Counted from the stretch's first letter, positions 23,755 through 35,158 are shown. The stretch is 64,000 bases of DNA from Argentina anserina (GCF_933775445.1 NC_065878.1:8567395-8631394), one strand, 5' to 3'. Notes: generated by a model from the letters alone, not told the origin. Program-made: numbers and translations.

Positions 23755-25674
23755 CTGCAAATATTACCATGAGAACTGGAAAACTTTCCTAGAGACTAAT
23801 TCTCGTGAGCAAGTGAACGATAATATAAAACTCAATAACCAAGTCAACAAATAATATAATAATCTGAATTTTCAATACCATTTCTTTTAATTTCTCGAAA
23901 ATTAAGGGAATAGTAATTTGATTAAATTCATATTTTACGCCTTTTATTTTGTCATTTTTCGAAGTAGAAATTGGTTTCGAGAGCCAAATGTGTGTTATTT
24001 GATTAAATTCATTTGACCCAAGAGTTGACTTTTAATCCCTCACTCTTTTCAGAAAACTTCATTCATGAAAGTCGTAGAGTTCGTCAATACGAGTTCGTAG
24101 ACGCACGACACGCTTTAGTCGGATGTCATATGTGAAAGTTGTTAGCAACGGAAATTTGATTTCTGATTTTGGAATGTGTATAAAAGAAAGGAGAGGAGAT
24201 TAGAAACTAAGAAAATCAGTTTTTTTTCAAAATCAGCTCGTTTACTGTTCACGTGATTTTTCTCTCTTTGTTTCCGGATCTTTTTCTAGCCATATCACCG
24301 TCGTCCAGCGATGGAATTGAGTGAGATCAGTGGCGTTGGAATCGTCTCTTCATCCCCTATCGATATGGGTTAGTGTTTGGGAGAGATTCGAGCTGTTTGA
24401 ATCCCATAAATGAAGAAACAATGCGGCTATCTCGTTTGAAGAATTGAGGAAAACGCCCTCCTCCGGCAACTAATCAAAGTGATTCTTCTTGTCTTTTGAA
24501 GGTTGTAGGATGTTTATCAACCCTCTAAAAAAGTTGTATCTATTTCAAAACACACAAGGAGAATCGACGATTTCTTTTTCTAGGGTCTGTAAATAGTGTC
24601 GATTTTATGTTCTTCGTCGATTGGACACTTTAGACTTCGATTTAGACTTTGGTGTCAACTAGAAAATTGTTGGAAATGTTGTTCAGATTGTGGTGGTAAA
24701 TTTTTGAATCATTGGTGGTCACCGGAACTCTGGAAGTTATCTCAATAGTTGAATACTGCACATCCTCCAAAAAACTATATAGTTTCATTTAGCAGCCCCA
24801 TTCAATTTCTGTCTCAGGGCAATCGTTTTTAGGCCTATCACATAATTTATGGAGCAAATTTAAAAAGAAAAAATTGCATGCCTTTTCTAATACACATATA
24901 AGATAATGACTCCGGTCTACATCGAGCCTCATCACCTAATTTAATCATAGCCAATTTTATGCACAATATATCATTTTTTGTTCAAAAGTAACTTACAAAT
25001 AACTTAAAGCCATTATTACGACCACACCCACATACAAGTCTCATCCCCACAGAGTGTTGGTCTAAGCCTCAGGTACTCACTTGCGTCTTAGGCCACTATC
25101 CAGTCCCTAGGACTCACTAAGAATTTTCCAATGTCATACAGTATAAGAAAGTGCCAAAGGCCCAAAAGCACACCTTGAACAACTGGGGTAAGTTATATGA
25201 AACAGCCAATGATTTTAACTCGAGAGAAAAATCATCTATATAATTCTATGAAACTAATAATGTGTATCTCAGTGATGAGTGTGATCCCATAATGGCATAG
25301 CCTCTATCATTCCCAGAGATCTGAAACCATCCATCCACCTCTAAAATTCTTAATCAAATAACTACTATGGAAACTTGTTGTGAACCAAAAGCTACTAACT
25401 TTATTACATTCAACTCAAACAAAGAATACCCAGTACACTGATACAGACTAAAACCCTCAAAGAGTAAAACTCAAATACAGTCAATTATGTTATACCCAGA
25501 AAGGATCAGATAAGTTAAAGCAAACCCAGCAAGAACATAACAAAAAGATACATCCTTTTTCACTACGAGTCAGAACCCATTTGATAAAAGGCCATGCTAT
25601 AGTTAGCTAAACAATAAGCAAAGACAATAAACAAAAGAAATAGAAAAGGAGATGGGTTTAAAGTAGAGGCTTAC
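23755..25674 (-). other. Intron 1 of the COX23-like pseudogene
   Basis: 1.9 kb with GT-AG ends, longer than expected for such a small gene. The stretch around 23860-24350 is related to a solo LTR further right. I see nothing recognisable in 24800-25670. Confidence 0.6.
23860..24350 (+). repeat. Decayed LTR-like fragment in the intron, inverted relative of the 26009-27736 solo LTR
   Basis: The stretch 24050-24160 (GTCGTAGAGTTCGTCAATAC and onward) matches the reverse complement of 27460-27560 over the same layout. TATAAAAG-like boxes and pyrimidine-rich tracts follow in both. The upstream AATAATCTGAATTTTC also matches the solo LTR end. Identity is clearly below that of fresh copies. The 3' half is not found. 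Confidence 0.55.
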
Positions 25675-25860
25675 ATTTGAGAGAGGCAGTGTACTGCTGA
25701 TAACACTGAGAATCAGATATTCTAGCAGCGCTTGGGTATGGAGGTGTTGACGCACTCGATGGTGATGAAGCCATTGATAAAGCTTGGATATCTACTCTCT
25801 TCTATTCTCGGCTCTCTCGATTCAAAGATTAAATGCAATCAAGTAAAGGGAGGCCGAACC

Positions 25861-27873
25861 TGTTAGGACCATTCCCATCAGGCCAAGGTAATCTGATGTG
25901 TTTTACGTGCTAATCCAATGTCCATTTCACCTGCAAGGTCTTTATCTTGAATTGTTTTGGATGTATTCTCTTGTATCCTAGAAGATATGATCTTTTGTAC
26001 TATTCGGTTGTCACTACCTTAAAATTTCAAGTGTTAAACTCGAAAATCAAAGCCATGAAAAACTATAAAACAATCTCAAATAAATTGAAATCATCTTATA
26101 GTCACAGTGTATCATAACTGAGTTCATTGTACATCTTAGTCGATTTGATTATTACAAAACCAGTTTATAATTCAAGCATTATAACAAATGGAAATGTAAA
26201 ATTCTCTCAATCCTCACCACAAATAGAAATAATAAAACTTCGAAATCTTCATAGTAGCCCTCCAATTCTGCTAATCCACACCTGTAGAACTATCCCCCAC
26301 ACCATCGAATAGGTGCACCAGGATTGTAAACACAAACCCGGTAAGTTTTGCATGTCGTATAAGTAAAACAACAGTATAACATGCATAGTATACAAGTGGA
26401 AAAATACTGAAAACATTTATTTATAAATGCACTCATAAGTCACAGGACGGCTCATCTGGATGTCCAATAATATCTGAAAATATAAGTGCTCATGAAACAT
26501 AGGGCAACTCATCTGTTTACCCAAATACATTTATAATATGGGTACACATGAGACCCAGGTAACCCATCTGTTACCCCTCATGCAGTACACTGGCAGACCG
26601 ACTAGAGCTCTAACTGAATCGTAACTGTCACCCGGCCAAGGTTAGGTTCCGATATGCCAACACGTCCGAAGACATAAAACGTTTTAACATGACTCAAAGT
26701 TAAAACCACGTACAATACAATCCTCACATATTATGACTGTTCACGCGCCACCTCAAAACCAGCGCGTGGCTTGCCCACCACCGCCCAAAACTCTCCCTTC
26801 TCATCTCCTCCACCCTTCCACAGCCTAATGTCGTTTCCTGCCCTACTCAATCGCCCTCACGCGCCACCAAAGACGGCGACACGTGCCACTCCACCATCTC
26901 CGGCAAAACTCATCAAATCAACACACATCCAACATGAAAAATAAAGAGCAAGAGGAGGAGGTCACTACCATACCTTCAATTCGCCCTACAACGGCAGGAC
27001 GCTGCCGGAATCACCTCCGCAAGGTCTCGGATTGGGATTTGAAGATCGACGGAGTTGCAGCTCGATTTGACCCTCACCGCAGATGGAATCGCATCGAGGA
27101 GGAAGATGGAGGGCTCACCGTCGTGACCCTGAGCTCCTGCGACACCGGCGAAGTCGAGATCGATGGAGCCGAGGCTATGCTTCGTCGGCGCTGCTAGATT
27201 TCCGCCTAGGGTGCGTCGTTGTCACCACCGGTCGACGCGTTGTGGCCGTGCGGTCCCAATGACATAGGCGGTGTCGTGCACGGTGGCTGTGGAGGGAGAT
27301 CGCTGGTGAGAGGTGAGGGGAAGGGAGAGAGGTTCGAAGAGAGAGATAGGAGAGGCTGCGGGGGGGAAGAGATAGAGTTTCTGTTTTTGGAAACTATGAT
27401 TTTCAAAAATTTCCTTTTATACAATTTTTCAAAATTGGAAACCAACTTCCGTCGACAATAACTATAACATACGACATCTGATTAAGGTGCGTGACATGTT
27501 CACGAACTCGTATCGACGAGCTCTACAACTTCCGTCAAGGAAGTTTTCATAATCGAGTGACGGAGTAAAAATCGACTCTTGTGTTGCGGAAACGTAATGT
27601 TTTTAACTTTTAAACTTCGGTTTCGTTACGTTTGACATCGTCGATTAAAGCGAAAAAAAATGCGATTTATTCAATTTCCAAGTTTAATAATTTCCAAGAA
27701 TTCATACAATTTAAACCGAAAATTCAGGTTATTACATCGGTGGCTGGAGACCACTTCCTTGCTTATATATGTTGTACTTTCCCTTCTGTTGAGGGGATGA
27801 ATGAAATTATGAAGTAGTATTTTCTTCCTTTTTTTCTTATTGTAAACCTTTCCCTTAGTTATTGTCTCTATCA
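25861..27873 (+). repeat. 5' LTR of the Reina-like element, split by a solo LTR
   Basis: The LTR is 25861-26008 plus 27742-27873, about 280 bp. The two parts align end to end with 32681-33002. The interruption carries its own TCGGT duplication. Confidence 0.92.
26009..27736 (-). mobile_element. Solo LTR of another gypsy family, inserted in the Reina-like 5' LTR
   Basis: 1728 bp with ends TGTCACTACC and GGTTATTACA, flanked on both sides by TCGGT (26004-26008 and 27737-27741). On the minus strand it begins TGTAATAACCTGAATTTTC, a start common in Tekay/Del-type chromovirus LTRs, and a TATA-like TATAAAAGG lies near 27415, so its own promoter points left. The ORFs in its GC-rich part (26880-27460) are not genes. 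It has no internal region, as expected after LTR-LTR recombination. Confidence 0.85.
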
Positions 27874-27875
27874 TC

Positions 27876-27888
27876 TGGTATCAGAGAC
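27876..27888 (+). other. Primer binding site of the Reina-like element
   Basis: TGGTATCAGAGAC, complementary to the initiator-Met tRNA end, two bases after the LTR. Confidence 0.85.
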
Positions 27889-27897
27889 CTCTGATCC

Positions 27898-29133
27898 ATG
27901 AGAGCGCTCCAAGTTTCTTTCAACTACCACCCACCCACCCCTCCACCTCCACACTCCTCCGAGATGCACTCACCTCCTATTTTCTCCCTGACACAAACCA
28001 ACACCACTAACATTCCCTCCTCTTCATTTCAGCCCGGAGAGATCACACAGACTCATCTTATGGAGGTAAGGCAAGCTGTAGAGATCTTACAAGATGAGCT
28101 CCACCATACCCTTGACTCGGCAATGGAACACCTGAGAGCTTTTGAGGACCAAATGGAGGCCAAGCTAGATGCTTTTCAGCAGATACTCCTCCACAACAAC
28201 ACCAACCACCATGCAGACTCTGCTCCCAGCACTACTGCACAACCATGCATTACCTTTGGCAGTGTTGCATCAATATGTCTCTCATTTCCACCCACCCCAG
28301 CCCCCAACCACTCTTCTCTCAACCTGCAACATTCACCTCACACTCCCACTTACACTTCCGCCCCAGCCATCAATTCCACATCAACTACCATACCACAACC
28401 CATGCCTCAAAACACTCATCCACATTCACAACCCCAAGTCCAAGGTCATCACTTTATATCATCACTCCAGCAGAACTTCAACCCCCAGTACTACTTCCAA
28501 CCCCTACCAAATCCTCCTCACCAACAGTTTTATCACCCTCCAAAGATTGACTTGCCCATATTCATGGGCGATGACCTATCTGGCTGGTTTGTCATGGCTG
28601 AACGTTACCTTAACCAACAACACATACCACAAGACGAGCGTATTGCAACAGTAGCAGCTCATTTTGGTCCAAACCCATCCCACTGGATGAATTTCTTTTA
28701 GTAACGCCATCCACAAGCAAGTTGGGGTCAGTTCACTGCTACATTCTTGGAGCACTTTGGTGGAGGCTCTATCACTGACTACAAGACGAGTCTGACCCGT
28801 CTTCAGCAACGTTCTTTCATCGTCGCATTCATATCGGAATTCACCGTATTAGCCTGTCGGATTCCGGATTTGCATGATGGTGATTTTCTTGCTGTTTTTT
28901 TAGGGCTAAAACTAGAAATTCAGCATGACGGGAGGATTTTGGATCCTAGCACATTGGCAAGTGCACAGAGTATGGCAAGAAGGTATGAGGTTAAGCTTCA
29001 AGACAAACATGTGAACCGTTTTTCCCGTCCTCTTCCGTGGCAGGCCATAACGAGACAAACCAACATGTCCCCTACTCCATCACTTTCAACCACCACTTCA
29101 AGCTCAGATCCATTTCACCCCACCCAATCCTGA
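27898..29133 (+). pseudogene. Reina-like gag, interrupted by two stops
   Basis: The ATG lies ten bases after the primer site. Residues 1-50 are Pro/His/Ser-rich. A coiled-coil-like stretch follows (EVRQAVEILQDELHHTLDS). Capsid homology starts at PKIDLPIFMGDDLSGWF. A TAG-TAA pair at 28699-28704 stops it, and the same frame carries on from 28747 with TSLTRLQQRSFIVAFISEF to 29133. No zinc knuckle was identified. Confidence 0.82.
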
Positions 29134-29395
29134 ACTTCAAATACCTCTTTCCCATTTCAGTCATCCCTTTCCAATCCGAAACACCAAGGCGGACCCTCAT
29201 TTCGTCACTGGTCCTCAAATCATCAGAGAGATCGTCGAGCCCAAGGCTTATGCCTCCACTGTGATGACAAATGGTCCCCAACCCATGTCTACAAAAAGCC
29301 AATTATGGCTCTTCTCGATGGCCCAACAGCTTGTGATGAGGCAGCAATTGAAACCACTTAGCCAGAAGACCACAACCCAGAATTGGAGGTAGCAC

Positions 29396-29707
29396 ATGCC
29401 AATTCATTCCATCACCACTGCTCAATTGGGAAAGATATTGAAATTTAGAGGCACGGTGAACGATTATTCAGTCACCATCTTTGTCGATTGCGGCTCGGTG
29501 CTGAACTTCCTCAACCCATCAATGGCTTTGAAAATTGGAAGTCATATCTCGCCGCCGCCGGCTATTAGCTTCACTACTGCCACCGACCAGCTGACTCATG
29601 CTTCTGGCACGGCAGAACAAGTCATTGTAAACATTCAAGGTTATGAATTTATTGATTTATTTGCTTTGATTCCAGTAACAGATTGTGACCTCCTCCTTGA
29701 AATATAA
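29396..29707 (+). pseudogene. Reina-like protease fragment
   Basis: The active-site strand reads FVDCGSVLNFLNP, with Cys in place of the usual Ser/Thr after the catalytic Asp. The frame ends near the LLLEI strand, short of the full retropepsin. It is probably inactive. Confidence 0.75.
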
Positions 29708-30015
29708 CGGTTGGATACACTCGGCTTTGTTGGCTGTCATTTTGCAGAGAAGGTGATGGCTTTCCAATCACACGGTCGTTTTCATGTTTTTCAGGGCATA
29801 ACTCGCAAGAATCAAAGTTTGGATGCTTCTGCAATTTGTGCGCTTCTATCTTCTGAAGAAGTGGACTTTGGTTCTACTGGACCTAGACCCATGATGGTGC
29901 ACTCCAAGGCCCATGCCCCTAGCATTACAAACTTGTTAGCCAAATTTGCTGATTTGTTCTGTGTACCACTGGCCTGCCACCAAACGACCGCTATGCACAC
30001 TCCTAAAAGTCCGAA

Positions 30016-31252
30016 TTGGAGACTCAAGTCCGCGACATGCTCACCCAAGGCATTATTTGGCCTAGTCGAAGCCCATACTCTTCTCCAGTTCTTCTTGTCC
30101 ATAAGAAGGAAGCAACATGGCGTTTTTGTGTGGACTACCGACCACTCAATGCGGTTACGGTAAAGGATCGATTTCCTATACCGAATGTCGATGAGTTACT
30201 TGATGAGCTTCATGGTGCCACATTATTCACCAAGCTTGACCTCCGGTCCAGTTATCATCAACTCCGTATGAATGAGGACGACATTTACAAAACCGCTTTT
30301 CGCACTCATGAAGGTCACTATGAATTTGTGGTAATGTCATTTGGCCTTTCTAATGCCCCATCTTCTTTTCAAGCATTGATGAATACTTTACTTAAGTCAC
30401 TCTTACGCAAATGTGTACTAGTGTTTTTTGATGATATTTTGATCTATAGCAAGGATCTTGAATCTCACATCCAATACCTTGAGCTTGTTTTCTCCATTCG
30501 CTGAGCCAATGAATTGAAACTCAAAGAATCCAAGTGTGTAGCTCAGCCGAAGGTGCAATATTTGGGTCATGTAATCACAAGTGAGGGTGTAGCAGCCAAC
30601 CCTAAAAAAATCAATGCCTTGATGGATTGGCCCAAGCCTACTACAGTGAAAGCTTTGAGAGTTTTTTTGGCCTAGCTGGATACTATAGAAGATTGGTCGG
30701 CAATTTTGGCCTTATAGCCCAACCTCTCACATCTCTTCTCAAGCGGGATCAATTCACCTAGATAGCAGAGGCCGATGTAGCTTTTTCTGCACTCAAGCAC
30801 GTAGTAACCACCGCACCGGTCCTCACCCTACTGGACTTCTCCCGTCCATTTGTCGTCAAGACTGACGCTTCAAGCACCGATCTTGGTGCAGTCCTTTCCC
30901 AAAACAAGCGGTCGGTGGCCTCTTTGAGCAAAGCCCTCTCCCCTTACCACCAAAAGCTCTCGACTATGACAAAGAGATAATAGCCATCATCTTTGCTGTG
31001 GGAAAATGGCATCACTATCTCTTAGGTAACAAGTTCAAGATCATCACTGAACACCAAACCTTGCGCCACCTCCTCAACCAGCGCATCTCCACACCGTCTC
31101 AACATAAATGGCTCTCAAAATTGCTGGTTTATGACTATGAGATTGATTACAGGGCTGGTGCCCAGAATACAGCGCCAGATGCGTTTTCAAGAAAGTTTAA
31201 GGTTTGTGCCATCCAAACTATCTCTGCCCCTGTTTTTGATTGTGTGCATTAA
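30016..31252 (+). pseudogene. Reina-like reverse transcriptase and RNase H, broken
   Basis: 30016-30504 gives the palm and fingers ([45 protein letters not shown]). A TGA at 30502-30504 and further stops at about 30675 and 30760 follow in the thumb. RNase H continues through other frames, with KTDASSTDLGAVLS near 30860, DKEIIAIIFAVGKWHHYL across 30970-31020, and ITEHQTLRHLL in 30998-31252, where the usual DH is EH. The polyprotein cannot be made. Confidence 0.85.
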
Positions 31253-31353
31253 ATTGCTCACACTTACTTAAGAGATGTTGAGGCCCAATCTATTGTTCAA
31301 GCTTTGTTTACTGGTGCTCCCACAAAGCAAAATTCTCTTTAATTAATGGCAGA

Positions 31354-32658
31354 TTGCATTACAAGGAGAGAATTTTCGTACCACAGTCATCAGAATTTTG
31401 GGCTAAGTTGTTATTTGAGTTTCATGCTTCACCTCAAGTAGGTCATTCCGGATTTTTGCGTACTTATGTGCGCCTTGCTCGAAATTTTGCTTGGCAAGAG
31501 ATGCGTAAGCATGTCAAGTCTTACATTACGGAATGTGATCAATGTCAGAGACAATCCTATGAGACTATTCGGTTGCCAGGTTTGCTGCAGCCCCTTCCTC
31601 TTCCGGTGGAGATTTACACGGATATCTCCATGGATTTTGTGGATGGTCTACCATTGTTTCAAAGTCATAACGTCATTATGGTTGTGGTTGATCGCCTCTC
31701 TAAGTATGCACATTTTGTTCCGGTCTCTCACCCTAATTCGGCTTTAGGAATAACTATTGTGTTCACCAAAGAGATTTTTCGTTTGCATGGTATGCCTCGC
31801 ACTATTGTCAGTGACCGTGATCCTCTATTCATTAGCCAATTTTGGTGTGCTTTTCACAAGGTATGTCACAGCTCAGCTTACCACCCACAATCGGATGGCC
31901 AAACGGAAGTTGTCAATCGTTCACTGGAGCATTACCTTCCTTGTTATGTTGCTGACAAGCCTTCTTCTTGGTCTGAATTGTTGCATTAGGCGGAATGGTG
32001 GTATAACACCACATTCCACTCCTCCATTAAGATGACTCTGTTTGAAGCCTTGTGCGGCAAACCTCCACCTTCGGTTGCAAGATATCTTCTTGGTTCCACC
32101 ACAATTCAAGCAGTGGATGTGGCCCTCCACACTTGTGATCAACTTCTCTGCCTCCTCAAGCAACACTTAGAAGTTGCACGCAATAGAATGAAGCAGCAAG
32201 CCGACAAGCAGCGCAGATACATGGTATTTCAGGAAGGCGATTGGGTTTTCCTTAAGCTTCACCCATATCGACAACAGTCATTTGTCAAGCGCCCTTCCCA
32301 CAAGCTCGCTCCTCACTTCTACGAGCCGTTCAAGGTCGATGCAAAGGTCGGAGCAGTAGCTTACAAGCTTCAGCTGCCCACTTGCTCCAAAATTCATCCC
32401 GTCTTCCATGTTTCTTTACTAAAGAGGAGACTTGGTGAAGGCACCCCTGCTTCTACAACCCTCCCTCCATTTGATGACAATGATGAATTGCTTTGGACAC
32501 CCGAAAAGGGTGCTAGACATTGTAGTGCAAAGGAAGAAACGTCGCTCAGTGACTATGTAGCTCGTTAAATGGACTGGTCTCCCTGAGGAGGATGCTTCCT
32601 AGGAGGTAGCACGCTCCATCGTGGCCGAGTTTCCAAACTTTGGTGCTTGAGGACAAGC
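31354..32658 (+). pseudogene. Reina-like integrase with chromodomain remnant
   Basis: 31354-31989 carries the zinc-binding region (HASPQVGHSGFLRTY, CDQCQRQ) and the triad in DISMDFVDGLP, VSDRDPLF and QTEVVNRSLE. A TAG at 31987-31989 stops it. 32032-32568 carries the GPY/F-type C-terminal module (SHKLAPHFYEPFKV, KIHPVFHVSLLKRRL). After 32568 another frame reads WTGLPEEDAS, then a TAG in place of the usual Trp, and FPNFGA, the end of a chromodomain. Chromodomains of this clade guide integration to modified histones. Confidence 0.85.
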
Positions 32659-32680
32659 ACCTTCTTAAGGGGGCAGGACT

Positions 32681-33002
32681 TGTTAGGACCATTTCCATTA
32701 GGCCAAGGTAATCTGATGTGTTCACATGCTAATCCAATATCCCTTTCATCTGCAAGGTCTCTATCTTGACTTGTTTTGGTTGTATTCTCTTGTTCTCTTA
32801 TGTATCCTAGAATATAGGATCTGTTGTACTATTCGGTGGCTGGAGACCACTTCCTTGCTTTGTACTATCCGGTGGCTGGAGACCACTTCCTTGCTTACAT
32901 ATGTTGTGCTTTACCTTCTGTTGAGAGGGATGAATGAAATTATGTAGTATTTTCTTCCTTCTTTTCTTAGTATAAACCTTTTCCTTAGTATTGTCTCTAT
33001 CA
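32681..33002 (+). repeat. 3' LTR of the Reina-like element
   Basis: 322 bp after a purine tract (AAGGGGGCAGG). A 36 bp segment is tandemly doubled (32825-32860 and 32861-32896, one mismatch); the 5' LTR has it once. Confidence 0.93.
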
Positions 33003-33007
33003 GAACC

Positions 33008-33631
33008 GAGGCAAAGCACCGAAGCCATAAAATGACCACGACATCATCGGTAAGTTAACAAAATTTTACTTTTTTACACCTTTGATAGATTGGACCATGT
33101 CTTTAGACCAAGTGTACCTAGTACATGTCATACTGGCTTCATTTTAATTTTTTGAGTGTGTGACACTGACATTGAAAGCAAATTTTGTCAACAATCTCAA
33201 CATTGAAATATAAGATAGGAATGATCCAAAAAAGAAAAGAAATATAAGATATGAATAGAGGACTATTGATTGTTGAATCAAACATCTAACTCGGAAATTA
33301 TAAGCGCATTCCTTACACAATTACGATGGGCTCTACAACAAAAATAAAAATAAAGACGTAATTTCATCTGACCACCTTCCACTGACTAATTTTCCTTGGA
33401 GGTGGTTACAACTAGACTTTCCTTTGCATCATACGCTCTTCATTAACCGCCATCAATGAGACAAAATTCTTCATGAACAGTTAACGAAGGACTAGTCATT
33501 TAGTCAAGTAGCCAACATCTCCGCAATTGCATTGTCTCACAATTTCTATGTTTGATTTAGATAATGTGTTTATTTCTGATGTGGGACTCATGCTGTTCCT
33601 TTTGCCTCGATGACAGCTCAAGTTAAAGTGA
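33008..33631. other. Former upstream region of the COX23-like gene; no gene seen
   Basis: The sequence right after the gypsy duplication should have been continuous with 25855 before that insertion. ATGACCACGACATCATCG followed by GTAAG (about 33030-33052) looks like a tiny first exon on the plus strand, but nothing supports it. Otherwise AT-rich and featureless. Confidence 0.4.
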
Positions 33632-33877
33632 CACTACAAAAAACATAGGTAAAAGCCACAAATACAAAAGTCACAAAAGTATGGATTTGTGGCCTTTATT
33701 GGTGTGGCCATTGTGAAAAGATCTCACATTTTGCATTCAAATGTGGCAATTTGATTATTATAATAATTTAATTGTCACATTTGCATCAAAATTGTGGCAT
33801 TTTTACAATGGTCACATATGTAACACTCACATGCTAGCCACATTTAAATGTGTTTATTGCTAATTTTTTTGGTAGTG
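33632..33877. mobile_element. CACTA-type MITE
   Basis: 246 bp. The left end is CACTACAAAAAA and the right end is TTTTTTGGTAGTG, an inverted pair with one extra base. TGA stands on both sides (33629-33631 and 33878-33880), the 3 bp duplication expected for CACTA transposons. No coding capacity. Confidence 0.82.
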
Positions 33878-34072
33878 TGATATCAATAATCATGGCAATC
33901 TTTTTCTTTCCCTCTCAAACGACTTCGAAAAAAATTTCTTTTTTCTCTATTGCTCTTGTTTCTTTTTTCTAGAACCACTATATCATAATTGGTGAGAGGC
34001 AAATGTGTTCTTAATTTTCTCCAAGAAAAACCATTTGAGAGTGAGAGTGACAAAGAGAACAGAAGAAATCGT

Positions 34073-35158
34073 ATGGCAAATACCAATACTACAACAAAAG
34101 AAGTAATATCTTCATCATCAACATCTGAGTTCATAAAATGCGTGACAGTTGGAGATGGTGATGTTGGAAAGACATGCCTTCTCATCTTACACTAGCAACA
34201 CTTTCCCTACTGTATAAAGTTTCTCATCTTCAACCTCCATATAAATCTCAGTCGACCTTTCTTTTCTGGCTGTTTCTTTCCTCGCTCCATGCCATGTCTT
34301 TTCTCTTCATACTGTTATTTTGTTCACAGTTCTAATTTCCTTCATGAAGGATCTTTGTTCTTTCTGTATCCTTGAACTTCTATTCCTCTTCCTCTTCTTC
34401 TTGACAGGATTATGTTCCAACTGTATTTGATAACTTCAGTGTTGATGTGCTGGTTGATGGGCAGTCTGTGAATTTGGGTCTCTGGAATACTGCCGGTACT
34501 AGCTATTTTCTCTCTCTCTCTTATAATTTTGAGCTTAAGAGGGTTAAGATTTATTGAAGTACTTTCTCATATATAGCCATTGTACAAGTTGATAAACTTA
34601 ACTTCGGATATCAGTCGAAGAATAAATGAAATTGTTATTGGTTAGTGCTAGTCCATAAAGTTTTCAATTGCATAATGATATTATGATATTTCAAACATGT
34701 CAATGATTGTGAGCGATGTGAGAAACGATGGGAGTGATAAGTGAACACCTGCATGAGATCCCGAAAAGGTCTCAATTAGGAAAAACCATATTTATGAAAA
34801 GAAAAGAAATTGAATGCATTTCAATGGTAACTCATCAATGTGTATCAATTATCAACGACAACCTCAATGCCCTCTCTTTTGCTTTGGAGAAAGAAAAAAA
34901 AAGCCTTTTGGAGATAATAGTACCTTTCTGAGCTAATTAACATTATCATATGTTGTTACAATGCATATATGATTTATATCATTTGAAATGGTTAGTCATT
35001 TTTCAATCAGTGAGTACTTCATACTGTTAATTAGTATATTAACATAATATATAAACTAACCACTGTAAATTTTATAATGTAGATCAAGAGGATTACAATA
35101 GGCTGATGCCTCTTAGTTACAAAGGAGCTGATATTTTTCTTCTTGCATTTTTCCTCAT
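34073..35158 (+). pseudogene. ROP/RAC small GTPase gene remnant, three exons
   Basis: Exon 1 (34073-34211) has FIKCVTVGDGDVGKTCLL, the P-loop of plant ROP GTPases. Exon 2 (34408-34495) has [18 protein letters not shown] and NLGLWNTA. Exon 3 (35083-35158) has [19 protein letters not shown]. Intron positions match the ROP gene layout (after FPT, and within the DTAGQ motif). Two bases are missing after the P-loop near 34187, which shifts the frame into TAG. The P-loop has Asp where Ala is usual. The DTAGQ motif is changed at both Asp (to Asn) and Gly (to Asp). Homology ends after FLLAF, so the nucleotide-specificity motifs and membrane tail are absent. It is a segmental, not a processed, pseudogene because introns remain. 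Confidence 0.85.

Larger units (their letters stand above)
23256..25774 (-). pseudogene. COX23/CHCHD7-like twin-CX9C gene, three exons, disrupted
   Basis: Exon 1 (25675-25774) has an ATG and begins MASSPSSASTPPYPSAA, ending in QCYQQYTASLK before a clean GTAAG. Exon 2 (23678-23754) follows a TTTGCAG acceptor and has KRKCQEQFDKYK and CKKKE. Exon 3 (23256-23290) reads REDRLERN and SRS. Spacing of the cysteines fits CX9C-X10-CX9C, the pattern of COX23/CHCHD7 proteins, which work in the mitochondrial intermembrane space in cytochrome oxidase assembly. The second cysteine is TGA (split by intron 1), a TAA stands before the fourth cysteine, and a TAG follows RLERN. The outer copia starts within exon 3. 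The rest of the last exon probably lies at 11500-11510. The family assignment rests on remembered plant homologues and is quite sure; the gene is dead. Confidence 0.8.
25861..33002 (+). mobile_element. Reina-like Ty3/gypsy chromovirus, degenerate
   Basis: LTRs begin TGTTAGGACC and end TCTATCA. GAACC lies directly before (25856-25860) and after (33003-33007), a perfect target duplication. The order is gag, protease, reverse transcriptase, RNase H, integrase, chromodomain on the plus strand. Without the inserted solo LTR the element is about 5.4 kb with ~0.3 kb LTRs, sizes that fit the Reina chromovirus clade. Many stops break the frames. It landed 87 bp upstream of the ATG of the COX23-like gene, so in its promoter or 5' UTR. 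Confidence 0.9.

Noticed and set aside
26883..27461. GC-rich frames that look like a small gene on either strand
   Set aside because: They lie within a solo LTR defined by TG...CA ends and a target duplication.
27898..28654. Long overlapping frames in other frames over the Reina-like gag
   Set aside because: Shadows of the Pro/His/Ser-rich gag reading frame.
33030..33052. Tiny ATG-containing exon followed by GTAAG
   Set aside because: Six codons only and no following exon recognised.
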